A program made the translations under genes and the position numbers. The notes beneath the pieces were generated by a model. The model was given only the letters and a program-made list of their open reading frames with translations, did not search any database and was not told the origin of the DNA. This document shows positions 10,236 to 20,661 of a stretch of DNA of 64,000 bases, piece after piece (positions within the stretch are counted from its first letter, which is position 1; the number at the start of each line of letters is the position of its first letter). Origin of the DNA: an uncultured Flavobacteriaceae bacterium (GTDB taxonomy: Bacteria > Bacteroidota > Bacteroidia > Flavobacteriales > Flavobacteriaceae); the NCBI GenBank assembly GCA_905181615.1, contig CAJIYH010000005.1, forward strand, positions 1 to 64,000, given 5' to 3'.

Positions 10236-11362
10236 CTTGTATGCTTTTAAATATAAAATTGACGTTTTCCGGGTTTAAAGTAATTGAAATGGGCAAGGAA
10301 ACTGCTCTCGAGATAATTTCTTTCGAAGGTTCAAGCGAGCTTTCAAATTCATCCCAATTGGAATATAGCTCAGGGATATGTTTCCAGGTTGCTGCAAAAT
10401 GCCAAGTATACGCCTCAGGTAAAATCTTAGTTGAAATACCTCGGTTTAGCAAGTTTTCTCTACATTTTAAAGCTGTGGCTTTATCTTTTACATAAAAAAT
10501 TAATTACCCGCATTAGTTATAATTCGATTCTTTAAATTTTCAGATCTAGACTCTTTTATTTTTTGAATAATAGTTTCCTTATTTCTTTGATGACTAGCAA
10601 TTATTTCATCGAGTTTCTCCAGTTGAGCTAGTCCAACAGCTCCTTGCATTTCTGTCATTCTATAGTTAAATCCACTTCTAGATCTACTATCTTCCCAACG
10701 AGGCAAAGAAGGGTTATTTTCGTGACCATGATCATGATAAGCTTTAGCGGCTTCTAAAATTAATGGGTCTTTTGCAATAACCATACCTCCCTCACCAGTA
10801 GTTATTGTTTTGGCAAAGTCGAAACTAAATGTGCCTAGATCTCCAATAGTCCCTAAATATTGATCATCATATTTCCCTCCACATCCCCAAGCTGTGTCTT
10901 CAATCACTTTAAGGTTATGTTTTTTTGCTGTATATGGAGATAGCCACAAGGAATTCCTAACATATGAACTACTATAATAGCTTTAGTTTTATTTGTGATT
11001 TTAGCTTCTAAATCTTGAGGGTTTATATTAAGCGTCTTATCAATATTTGCAATTACTGGTTTTGCACCAGCTTCAACAATCGATTCAACAGTTGCTACAA
11101 AAGTAAAGGCTTGCGTGATCACCTCATCACCTTTGCCTACTCCGATTGCTTCTAAGGCAACTTTTAGTGCTGCTGTCCCCGAGCTTACGGCTAATGAATC
11201 AGCAACACCTAGTTTTTTTGAAAATTTTTTCTCAAAATCCCTTACTTTGTAGATGTCATTTCGCATCGCATCAAACCCATGCCGAAAGAGTATTCCGCTA
11301 TTTTCAAATAAATCTTGAATTTCTTTGTATTCTTCTTTTCCTATAAGTTCAAATCCTGGCAT
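10219..11362 (-). pseudogene. kdnA: KdnA-like sugar aminotransferase, two frameshifts
   Basis: This resembles KdnA, the PLP enzyme that transaminates 8-oxo-Kdo to 8-amino-8-deoxy-Kdo. Shared traits are the N-terminus MPGFELIGKEEYKEIQDLFE followed by RHGFDAMRND, the AVSSGTAALKVALEAIGVG cofactor site, FDFAKTITTGEGG with the PLP-lysine, and YHDHGHENNP. The C-terminus has YTWHFAATWKHIPEL. Three reading segments are needed (11362-10904, 10949-10500, 10452-10219). A missing C in GGCC near 10935 and a missing T near 10487 would restore one frame of about 380 residues. It follows the kdnB-like gene with no gap, the same pairing as in Shewanella. The assignment rests on remembered family features and on the pairing. 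A generic DegT enzyme is the alternative. Confidence 0.7.
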
Positions 11363-12443
11363 TTAAGAAAGTATTTTATGAAAAAGCTCACTTACTTTAT
11401 CAAAGGTTAATATTGTTTTAAAATCGTCACCCAAAGCGTTAGATAACGGTTTTTCGTGAACTAAAGTTGCGTCATATAGTTTCTGAAGAATTGATTCATT
11501 AAGAATTTGTTCTGTTATTTTAGGAAGAAAAATGTTATGCTTCTCAACAAAATTATTAAACTCGTTTACTTCCGTTGGATAAAACTCTTCCATCGCTAAC
11601 ATTACAACACAGTTAGACACACAATGATGGCTTCCAAAAACTGAAGACAACCCAGCTGAAAAAGGGTGGATTATACCAACCATGCTGTTGGCTATAGCGA
11701 CTCCTCCAAAATAAGACGCTAACATGATTTTTTCTCGATTTTTATCGGACATTGGATCATTTGAATCAAAAACTTCTTTACAGATATCAAGTGCACTATT
11801 TGAAAATGAATCTGAAAAAACATTTTTAAGTTTTCCGTTTAAAGATTCAATACAATGAATATATGTATCCATTGCCGAATAAAAATATTGATTAAAAGGA
11901 ACACTTTCTGTTAGATTAGGATCTAAAATCAATTCATTATAAACAGAAAAATGACTGTTCATTCCCATTTTGATATTTTTCCTTTTATTAGAAAGCACAC
12001 ATGTTCGAGAAGATTCAGCCCCAGTTCCTGAAAGAGTTGGGATGCCAATTTTATAAACCCCTGGTTTTTTAACCAAATCCCAACCCTGATAATCTTCAGC
12101 TTTCCCAGTATTTGTTAGCATATTGGAAACGGCTTTTCCAACATCATAGGGTTGCGCCACCTCCAATTGAAACGATTAATTTAATCTCTATATTTTTATC
12201 AAAAATAGATTGAGTAAAGAAATCAATAAGTTCAACTGTTGGCTCGTTTTCTGTATCATTAAAAAACACATTTATATAAGAACTAAAGTCAAATGGCAAA
12301 ATATTTATTTTGTCTTCAAAATACGAATCGATGAAGAAAACTGTAGACGCTGCTGTTGCTCCAATTTCCTTTATTTTGGGAGCGAGTGATGAAAACGCTC
12401 TTTGATGAAAATAAATTTGATTTATATTTTTTATGGATGTCAT
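11363..12443 (-). pseudogene. kdnB: KdnB-like iron-containing alcohol dehydrogenase, one frameshift
   Basis: This is a group III metal-dependent alcohol dehydrogenase. It has SIGGGATL + DVGKAVSNMLTN (the GGGS-x-D-x-A-K nucleotide motif), GIPTLSGTGAESSRTCVL, and metal-ligand segments DTYIHCIES and GIIHPFSAGLSSVFGSHHC. KdnB oxidises the C8 hydroxyl of Kdo; the phrases TNTGKAEDYQGWDLVKKPGV and HPFSAGLSSVFG match what I recall of that protein. The reading breaks after GGGATL at about 12155, where one extra T would explain the shift. The corrected length is about 355 residues. It sits 7 bases after ugd and directly before the kdnA-like gene. The dehydrogenase family is certain; the Kdo-8-oxidase role is likely but not proven. 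Confidence 0.7.
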
Positions 12444-12450
12444 TGCTTTT

Positions 12451-13853
12451 TTAATTTCCTATACCTTCAACTATATTAGTTAAATGGTTGTTTTTTTTAA
12501 TGATATTTCTTCCATCATAAATTTTTGAAGGGCGCATCATTCCATCATATATTTTTTGCCAATCATAGGATTTAAATTCATCCCATTCGGTTAGAATTGC
12601 TGCTGCAAAAGAGCTCTCTAAAGCTACATATGTTCTTGATGAACAATACAACGTTTTAGTTTGGATTCTATTTCTTTTTTTGAATCATTTCTGGCTTCCC
12701 ATAGATGAGTTAGATCTTGATGAATTCTGGCTTCTTTTACCATAGGATCAAAAACATGTAGCTCGGCTCCTTCTTCAAGTAATACATCGGCTACATAAAT
12801 GGCTGCAGATTCTCTTGAATCATTGGTGTCTTTTTTAAACGCCCATCCCAACAGAGTTATTTTTTTTTGATTGACAGTTCCGTTTAGCCCTGCAATTATT
12901 TTTTTAGCAAATCGGTTTTTTTGATAGTCGTTTATTTTAACTACCTGATGCCAATACTCGGCTACTTCATCTAAACCAAAATGCTTGCACAGATAAACTA
13001 AATTCAAAATGTCTTTTTGAAAACAACTTCCTCCAAAGCCAACCGATGCTTTTAGGAATTTTGGTCCTATTCTTGAGTCCATTCCAATTGCTTTGGAAAC
13101 TTCTTCAATGTCAGCACCTGTCTTTTCGCAAAGTGCAGATAAACTATTAATCGATGATATGCGCTGAGCTAACATCGCATTTGACGCGAGTTTTGAAAGT
13201 TCGGAAGACCAAACGTTTGTAGTAAGTATTTTTTCTTTTGGAATCCAATTTGAATAAATTGAAACTAAAGCAGCTACTGCAGCTTTTCCCGTTTTTGTAT
13301 CATCACCACCAACAAGAACTCTGTCGGACTTAAATAAGTCTTGAATCGCAGTTCCTTCTGCCAAAAATTCAGGATTGGAAAGAACTTCAAAATGAACTCC
13401 TTTTGTATTTGAGCTGAGAACTTCTTTTATTTTTTCGGCTGTACGAACGGGTAAAGTCGATTTTTCGATTACAATTTTATCGGAAGTAGCAACTTCGGCT
13501 ATTTGTCTTGCACATTTTTCTACAAAAGTAAGATCGGCTGCAAATCCTTTCCCTTCTCCATAGGTTTTGGTAGGGGTATTAACTGCCATAAAAATCATTT
13601 GAGATTCTTCTATGGCTTTCTCCACATCTGTGGAGAAAAATAAGTTTCTTCCGCGTGCTTCTGCAACTACTTCTTTTAGTCCCGGTTCATATATTGGTAA
13701 CTGGTCTAAATCAGCATGGTTCCATGCAGCAATCCGTTGCTCGTTTATGTCTACAACAGTGACTTTAATGTTTGGGCATTTAAGCGCAATAACAGCCATT
13801 GTTGGGCCGCCAACATAACCTGCTCCAATACAACAAATGTTAGTGACGTTCAT
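12451..13853 (-). pseudogene. ugd: UDP-glucose 6-dehydrogenase, single late frameshift
   Basis: This enzyme oxidises UDP-glucose to UDP-glucuronate with two NAD+. Residues 6-20 carry [15 protein letters not shown] for NAD binding. [20 protein letters not shown] and STLPVRTAE follow, then [21 protein letters not shown] and the catalytic-cysteine loop [11 protein letters not shown] near residue 275. The domain order and about 465-residue length match the eukaryote-like Ugd subgroup. The first 409 codons are open; the reading shifts after KRCIVHQEH near 12658. The remaining [19 protein letters not shown] lies in the next frame, consistent with loss of one base. The start overlaps the upstream wHTH gene by 14 bases. 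Its product feeds acidic sugars into the surface polysaccharide. Confidence 0.85.
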
Positions 13854-14352
13854 AGAGTAGAATGTTTTTTTGATTTGGATTGGGTTTAAACGCTAAAGAA
13901 AAATTTACTTTTCGCTCAATTAACCCTTCCACCTTTTCTTCTAGGGCTTCTATATATTCTGTATTGAGTTTGTTTCCGATCAAAACAACGTCTATTGTTC
14001 CGGAATCTAAGCCTTGGGCATAGTCGCCTACTAATAATATCTTTTGAACGGGCCCCATACGCTCTAGGACGCGCTCTACGATCTCCTCTAGCCCAAGGTG
14101 TTTATATACCACCTTTTGGAGTATATCGAATAAGGGGTGCTTTATATTGGCTTTGTAGCCAACTTTATTATGGTCTTTGTATTTTTCTAAGTATCCCGCC
14201 TCTGAAAGATGATTCAGCTCTTTGCGGATTGAGTTTGTAGATTCGTTAAACTCGGATGCTAATCCATTCAAATACCCGCTATTCGCCTGATTGATAAAGA
14301 ATTTAATCAATAGGCGAAGACGAGTTTTGGATGTAATCAGCTTATTAAGCAC
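13840..14352 (-). CDS. Winged-helix / nucleotidyltransferase-fold regulator-like protein
   Basis: An intact 170-residue protein with two parts. Residues 1-75 form a winged-helix domain ([20 protein letters not shown] is the recognition region, [18 protein letters not shown] the wing). Residues 95-165 resemble a minimal nucleotidyltransferase fold ([22 protein letters not shown], where the G-D-x-A-x-G-x-D-S-x-x-I-D-V spacing is like the GS...DxD of MNT/Polbeta proteins). This architecture is common directly upstream of ugd and polysaccharide operons in flavobacteria. It is the first gene of the long minus-strand array and overlaps ugd by 14 bases, so a regulatory or assembly role in the glycan operon is plausible. 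Direct DNA targets are not evident. Confidence 0.7.
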   Translation of the reverse strand: MLNKLITSKTRLRLLIKFFINQANSGYLNGLASEFNESTNSIRKELNHLSEAGYLEKYKDHNKVGYKANIKHPLFDILQKVVYKHLGLEEIVERVLERMGPVQKILLVGDYAQGLDSGTIDVVLIGNKLNTEYIEALEEKVEGLIERKVNFSLAFKPNPNQKNILLYERH

Positions 14353-14472
14353 TATAAATGTATTAATCTAAGTAACAAATGTACTTGAAATACATTAATA
14401 TGCAACTTAATTACTGCAATATTTGTTAAATTCTTGTCTATACATACGTTTTGGGTAGGTATTCATTAAGCT

Positions 14473-16726
14473 TCAGAATACGGCACAAGACTCTGATTGT
14501 GCACCAATTTTGTAAAAAGAAAGCGCTGTATATCGCATCGCTTTTTCCTTTACAATACTTTTTTGAGAATTACCAGCCATCTTAAAGTAGGTAATCGCCT
14601 GCTGATATTGTCCGTTTTCATAAAGTGCTAATCCAGAATTTAAAGCATAGGTATATTCTAAAGGGTCTAAATCAAAGGCTTGATTAAATAAATCAAAAGC
14701 TTCTTCGAAATTTTCTTTATTATAAGTCAATTCCTTGTTTATATAGCTGTTCTGCTTGAACTACGCGTTGTTGACCATAAGTCATGATCGATAAGAGTAA
14801 AAATCGTTCATCTCTGAGGGAAATAGTTTAAATGCTTCGGCTGCTTTGCTCATCGGCATAAGCATCTCCTAAGGCAGTAACCTGGGCAAGTGAACTTAAA
14901 TAAATGTTCCAAATAATCTGAGTATCGCCTGCTAAGAACGAACATATTCAAATGTTTTATTGATTTCTGCAATGTCTTTTCTGCCACTAATGTATTCATG
15001 TATATGTTATAGTGCGGCATGTTGTTGGGTAAATTATCAAAAGCTAGTTTGGAATAATAGTAGGCACTATCTTGTTTTTGTTCTTGTAAATAAAATTGGG
15101 CTTTTAAGCTTTCTCCAAAATAAATCTGCGGGTTGTCTTTAGCTCCCAAAAGGCATACTTGATGTGCTCTTTCTTTTTGATTATTTAAATAAAAATAACG
15201 CGCTTTCATTGCTTTTATAGGCATCGCTGTTTCTGTTAAATTCGGAAAATCGTCTTCAATTTGATCTAGTTCTGCTAGAGTTAATTTATAATCTCCGTTA
15301 TTGAACTCATAAAGTAAACGCCCTTGCTGAGTTAAAGATTGATACGAAAGTATATGAATTATTATTCCTGGAATTAACAAGCATAATGAAAGCCCTAGAA
15401 TTACTCGAGAATATATCGGCTTAACTGGACTTATGTCTTTTGATGTAAATCGATTAAGATAAATAGAAAGTAAGAGTCCCATGTAAAGCGCCAGTGAAGA
15501 CTGCATAAGGGGTCTTGCGATTGGAAAGTTTAAGTCCTGCATCAATTCCATAAATTATAAAAGGCAAAACAAGTAAGAATAGAGAGAAATCTGTATTTCC
15601 ATCTTCTTTACGTTGAACGTATAATAAACGAAAAAGAAAGAACGTCAGGATTATAAATAAACTCAAATAGGCTATTCCTCCCAAAATACCGACTTCTGTA
15701 AATATATGAATAAAGTCGTTGTGTGCATGATAAGGGACGGTATATCCCTTTATATGGTCCTTACCATACGAAATAGAAGCAATCTTCCAATTTCCCTAAA
15801 CCAGCTCCTAGTATAGGATGATCTGAGACTTGCTCATAAGCATCGGACCAGTATTGGAAACGACCGTTAGACGATTGTTCGGTAAACTCTATGTCACCTA
15901 GTTGACTGGTTATATCTCCTTTATTTTGTGAACTTGTGAAAGCTAAGTTTAGAAGAATAGCAGCAACATAAGGCACTATAGTTAATAGAAAATTAGGCAA
16001 ACCCTTAACCAAATTGGAACGATTAATGACCAAATTATAAAGAGAATAGGACAAGAAGATTATAAACACAATAAAACTACTTAAAATAGCAGCACGTGCA
16101 TAAAGAACCGATATAGAAAATAAAGCTGCAAAAAGAATGAGGCTTAAAATAATTTTTAGAAGGCCTTTTCTAACCGTTACGATAGAGTATAAAACAAAAG
16201 GCACTTTAAACGCAATGGATGCTGCTGTAATGTTTTTGTTTCCTGCAACCCCTTTTAGATTCATAGCATTAAAATCTTTAGTTTCTAGCTGAGTAAAAAA
16301 GTCACTGTAAAAAGATAATAGCTCGAAACATAAGAAACCAATAAAAATTCGACTGATAAGAACAACTTTGTTTTCTAGATTATTGAGTAATAAAAAGCAA
16401 AAGAAAACAGCGAAAAAGGTATTCCCAAGCCTAGGCAGATTGAGTAGTGTTTCGGTTGGGTTTATGGCATAGAAATAAGACAATCCAGACCACAAGAAAT
16501 AGAACAGATAGATATAAATAAAAATTGACTTAAAAAGTTTACTAAGTCCAACTTGAGCAGAAGAATTATTAAAAAAAAGAAAATAAAGACAGGCCAAAAT
16601 ATTAACAGCTCCCAAGAATATCCATTGTGGAGCTAGGATGTCAATGGCTTTAAAATTACTTAACGAACCGGTTATAATATATAAAACAAGTAGTATGTAA
16701 TTCGGTAAATGATTGTAGAGCCTCAT
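14473..16726 (-). pseudogene. O-antigen ligase/polymerase (Wzy/RfaL-like) with TPR tail, multiply frameshifted
   Basis: The first 321 codons (16726-15761) hold about ten membrane helices and the ligase-type periplasmic segment SSNGRFQYWSDAYEQVSDHPILGAGLG, a hallmark of the Wzy_C/O-antigen ligase domain. The reading breaks after GLGK. Removing one A from an AAA run near 15780 continues it as NWKIASISYGKDHIKGY and VPYHAHNDFIHIFTE, the conserved H-x-H-N-D-F-I-H. A second extra A near 15530 shifts it again, into LNFPIARPLMQSSLALYMG. The C-terminal part (15551-14473) is soluble and TPR-like: YTYALNSGLALYENGQYQQA is a clear repeat. Two further breaks lie around 14730-14870. Predicted role is polymerisation or ligation of the glycan. 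Confidence 0.65.
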
Positions 16727-16750
16727 GAAATTAATTTAAAATCCAAATAT

Positions 16751-16783
16751 AAAAAAAACCCTCGCAATGCGAGGGTTTTTTAT
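16751..16783 (-). terminator. Rho-independent terminator after the surface lipoprotein gene
   Basis: CCCTCGC and GCGAGGG pair around an AAT loop (16759-16775), flanked by A8 on one side and T6 on the other, so it can act on both strands. It sits 24 bases past the lipoprotein stop on the minus strand and just before the O-antigen ligase start. Confidence 0.85.
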
Positions 16784-16806
16784 AAATGTATTTGAAGTAA
16801 TATAAA

Positions 16807-18998
16807 TTACTCAGCAGTAACCATAGCTCTTGTTGCATTGTCTGCAATTGGAGCAGCAGCAGCTCCAGAAGCACCGTCTCCGGTGATAGCAGCAGATAAA
16901 GCTCCTTTTAATACTACGGTTGGTGCAGCACTTGTAGAATATGTGATGTTTTCAATATCAATACTAGTAGAAGTAGCAACACCAGCATCAGCATTAGCAG
17001 CAGCAGCATTCCACCATGTAAGTAAAGAATTAACTGAATCAGAAGCAATAATAGGAAGAACAGCAGCAACAGCTGGAGTTGTCTCAGTTGCAGCAACAGC
17101 AGCAGACCCATTTGTATATGTTCCTGTAAAACTGTTAGTTCCAGTTGTTATCGCAATTGCTGCACCAGCTTCAGGCAGTACAGTTGAAGACGGAGCAACT
17201 ACTGATGTTAAACCACCATTCCCTGATAGAGTAATCGATTTAACTTTTGTAATTGCACTCATATCTATTGCAGAAGCTGCAGAATTCTGAATGTCAATTA
17301 CAACAGCAGTATCACCGGTAATATAAGTATGACCTAGAGCAAATGTTGCAAGAGAAGTTGCTGTAGTAGTAAGACCAGTAATATTCCCAGATGTTGTTAA
17401 GCTAGTTGGACCAGCTCCAGCAACAGTTAATGCACTAACTTCACCACCAACTGTTACAGTTGTAAGTGTAGCAGCAGAAGTTAAAGAGATAGCTAATGTA
17501 GTTACACCTGTAACATCTTTTCCAGTAATATCTACAGTAGTTAAGTCATCAAATTCAGTAGTTAATGTGAAATTTTCCGCCAGTGCAGTCAAAGTCAAAG
17601 ACGTTGCTTTAGGGAGAGAAAGATCAGCTACAGCAGCAGAAACCATATTTGCAGATGTTGCAACAGCTGCAGATACTCCACTTCCAGCAGAAGTTGAGAA
17701 TGCAGGTAAGTTTGCTGTAGTTGCGTTAGGTAAAGTAAGTGTACCTGTTGCAGCAGCTAAATTTGTAAGTATAACAGTAGCTCCTCCAATAGAAGCAGCA
17801 GCATCAGTATCAGTAAGTGCAGCGAAATTTGCAGCAGCAGAAGCGGCAATAGCTAAAGTTCCAGCTTGAGTAAGAGCTCCAAAATGAGCCTCACCTACAG
17901 CAATAGTAGTAATGTCACCTGAAGTTAGCAAGCCCATCAAAGTGAACTATAGTTGTAGTACCAGCACCAGTAACACTAATATTACCAGTAGAACTAGTCA
18001 TTTGGTTTACGTTAATTGCAGTTGCAGATGTAGCGCTAATAGTAATACCAGCAGCAGTAACCATTCTTGTTTCAACTGAAGTTGCAGCGTTAGCTGTAAC
18101 ACTAGTAACAGGAGCAGTCCCTAAGTTTACAGAAGTTGCTGAAGGGAAAACAACAACTCCAATGCTTCAGTACCATCGTCAAAACTGGCAACAGTAACTC
18201 CAGTAAAGTCTACTAAAGTAGCACTTCCAGAGTCGGTTATTACAACAGCACCAACACCGTCTGAAAGGTGAGTATAGTCATTGATCACCAGGATAATCAG
18301 TTGTTAAACTTCCTGAGATAGTAGCTAAATTTGGATCGTTAGCATCAGAACCTGAAACGCTATAATTTCCATTAATAAATGATAAGCTTTCTAAGTTTAA
18401 AGCTACTGCAGCAGTAACAGCTACATTTCCTATTACAGTTCTGATTTTTCCTGCAATTGCATTAGCAGTGATTGTTTCAGAAGCAGTTAAAGCAGTCGTA
18501 TTAATTGTTACAGCTCCGTTAACTATTACGTTTGGATCATCTATAGCGTATCCTATAAGAGATGAAACATACTCTAAATTTGCAGAGTTAGTTATAGTAA
18601 CTGGTTGATTGATTACAGCATCAGCTTCAAGTAATGTTGTTACATCGGCTTGAACAGCAGCAAGTGCAGCACTTACAGCAGCTAGTTCATCAGCAGTAGT
18701 TACGTTAGCTAGTAATGCTTCAATTGCAGTCAATATCTGCTTGAGCTGCAGTAAGAGCAGTAGTAAGAGCAGTTAGAGCCGCAGTACTATCGGTAGTTGG
18801 AATAGCAGCAATTGCTGAAGACAGACCATTTACTGTAGTGTTAAGAGCAGCAACAGATGCGTTAACAGTAGATAATCCAGCTACTTCAGTAGATAGACCA
18901 TTAACAAGACCAGTAAGCTCAGCAAACTGATCATCATAATCTTGACAGCCAACCATCGTTAGAGTAACCGCCAAAAGACTTAATAAACCTTTTTTCAT
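16807..18998 (-). pseudogene. Low-complexity Ala/Thr/Val-rich surface lipoprotein, frameshifted
   Basis: The start at 18998 gives MKKGLLSLLAVTLTMVGCQD, a lipoprotein signal with Cys18 followed by acidic residues (YDDQF), typical of export to the Bacteroidota surface. Residues 25-110 form an Ala/Leu/Thr-rich coiled-coil-like heptad region. The rest is an imperfect repeat of short beta-rich units such as SITLSGNGGLTSV and SLTTSGNITGLTTT, suggesting a beta-solenoid or LRR-like array. Breaks occur near 18730, 18285, 18155 and 17935. The pieces read on in shifted frames with the same composition. Reconstructed length is about 730 residues with very few aromatic residues. It may be an abundant surface or matrix protein; I cannot assign a family. 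An independent terminator follows. Confidence 0.6.
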
Positions 18999-19189
18999 TT
19001 TGATAAAATTTAAATTAAAATTAATAATGCTTTTATTTTTTAGATTAACATTTGTTTGCAAATATAAATATATAATTGAACTTTCAAATAGTTTTTACAA
19101 AAAAATATATAATTTATTATGGTCGAAATCCTACAAACAGCAACGTTTAGAAGATTTTTAAGGATAAATTTTGGTTATATCTTCAAAAA

Positions 19190-19214
19190 AAAACCTCCGC
19201 TTTTGGCGGAGGTT
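19190..19214 (-). terminator. Rho-independent terminator downstream of the PBP4-like gene
   Basis: AACCTCCGC and GCGGAGGTT form a 9-bp stem (19192-19214) with a 5-base loop. Read on the minus strand the stem is followed by a run of nine T. It lies 120 bases past the peptidase stop and upstream of the lipoprotein start, separating the two minus-strand units. Confidence 0.8.
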
Positions 19215-19333
19215 AAAGATTTTTAAGACTTTCTAAGAAGCTTATAACGATATAGTACAAATATATAAAAATTACAGTTCGCTCGAGTTGTTTGATAAGT
19301 TACTTATTAACAACAGCTGTTGATTAGCCTCAT

Positions 19334-20608
19334 TTAACGAAGCTTTCCTTTGAGAATAAACAGTTCTTTTACTATTGCTTGCTTTACTTTTTGGACACTT
19401 TTAGTGTGGTTATTAACAGAGATTACAAAAGCATATGGTCTTTTTGACTCTGAATATAAATAACCTGCCAAAATATGATTGTTCTTTAAACTTCCTGATT
19501 TTGCGTAGACCGTTTTGATGTCAATATTTGGGGCATAACTTTTTAATGTTCCTGATGAATTTAATTGTGGAAAATATGCTTTAACCCCATTATTTCCCAA
19601 TTCATCATATAATTCTTTCAAAATTCCCATGATCGCATTCGGGCTAACTAGGTTATATCTAGATAAACCTGAACCATCCACTTGATTGATTTCTTTTAAA
19701 AGAACTTTATTATTTAGTTTTAATATATCTAAACCTACTTGAGTGTTTAATTCCCATTGAGTAGTTCCCGAAAGCATAAGCAATAGGGATTCTGCTATAT
19801 GATTGTCGCTGTTTCGAAGAAGCGCTTCATATGAGGTGCTTTTGGTAGTAGATAGGGTCTTATATTCTAATTCTAAAGAATCAAATTTATTAGCTATATA
19901 TATAGGAGTACTTAGTTTGTCTTCTAAAACCTTCAAAACTATCCCGTCTGATGGAGTAAAAGGAACATAAAGCGTGTCCGCTTTATCTGCCCTTAAACGG
20001 TACTTATGCTTATTTACATTAATGTTGTAAAATAGGGAGTCTTTTTTATACCCAACGGACTCATTAAAAATAGGCGGATAAACCCTAAGGGTATCCTTAG
20101 ACGGGTTGGCAATAACTTGAATGAGATTTCCATGAATTGGAAAACTAGATTTCTTAGCCGAAAATCCAAACCCTTCATCATCCCATGCCCAACCAGAACC
20201 AAGCGCTGGTGAACTCATAGGCCTTGGAACAAAAAAAAGAGAATCTTGTTGCTCTGCCAAAAACTGAAGCACCTCACCAGAATCATATTTTGGATGATTA
20301 ATCAATGGGTAACCCGAAGACCAAAAATAAAAACGACCTTCTTGTTTGATGTAATGTAACATTGGAAGAGATTCTTGGAACGCCTGAAAAGCTCCAAGAA
20401 AGGTAACTAACTTTATAGTAGATGCGGGGAGTATATTAATGTCCGATCTGAAAGACACCTTTTGTTTTTGTTTCTTGAGGTCAAATACACTTATGGAAAC
20501 TTGAGCCCCACTAAATGCGGGCTCCTTGGCTATGGTGCGTTCAATTTTTCTTTGAGCATTAACAGCTAAAGAAAATAACAAGCAATAAAATAACATCTGG
20601 CTTTTCAT
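19334..20608 (-). CDS. dacB: D-alanyl-D-alanine carboxypeptidase/endopeptidase, PBP4 (S13) family
   Basis: This is a periplasmic serine peptidase that trims or cleaves peptidoglycan cross-links. All three active-site motifs are visible: SxxK as ASTIKLV (Ser63, Lys66), SxN as NSDNHIAES, and KSG as YAKSGSLKNNHILAGY. I start it at 20608 because MKSQMLFYCLLFSLAVNAQ is a good cleavable signal peptide. A start at 20680 would add 24 residues and overlap the DUF2147 gene. At 424 residues it is at the short end for PBP4, whose extra domains vary. GLSRYNLVSPNAIMGILK is the usual segment before the KSG loop. Co-directional with the DUF2147 gene 54 bases upstream, probably one transcript ending at the hairpin near 19200. 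Confidence 0.9.
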   Translation of the reverse strand: MKSQMLFYCLLFSLAVNAQRKIERTIAKEPAFSGAQVSISVFDLKKQKQKVSFRSDINILPASTIKLVTFLGAFQAFQESLPMLHYIKQEGRFYFWSSGYPLINHPKYDSGEVLQFLAEQQDSLFFVPRPMSSPALGSGWAWDDEGFGFSAKKSSFPIHGNLIQVIANPSKDTLRVYPPIFNESVGYKKDSLFYNINVNKHKYRLRADKADTLYVPFTPSDGIVLKVLEDKLSTPIYIANKFDSLELEYKTLSTTKSTSYEALLRNSDNHIAESLLLMLSGTTQWELNTQVGLDILKLNNKVLLKEINQVDGSGLSRYNLVSPNAIMGILKELYDELGNNGVKAYFPQLNSSGTLKSYAPNIDIKTVYAKSGSLKNNHILAGYLYSESKRPYAFVISVNNHTKSVQKVKQAIVKELFILKGKLR

Positions 20609-20661
20609 AGAACGAATATAAGACATCCCTAAAGAGAGCCACATCAATAAAAGAAGAACGG

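Noticed and set aside
16838-17290. Open readings of 100-150 codons on the plus strand (also 17567-17869) inside the lipoprotein region
   Set aside because: They come from the GCA/ACT-rich codon pattern of the opposite strand, have no start context or family resemblance, and are antisense to the repeated protein.
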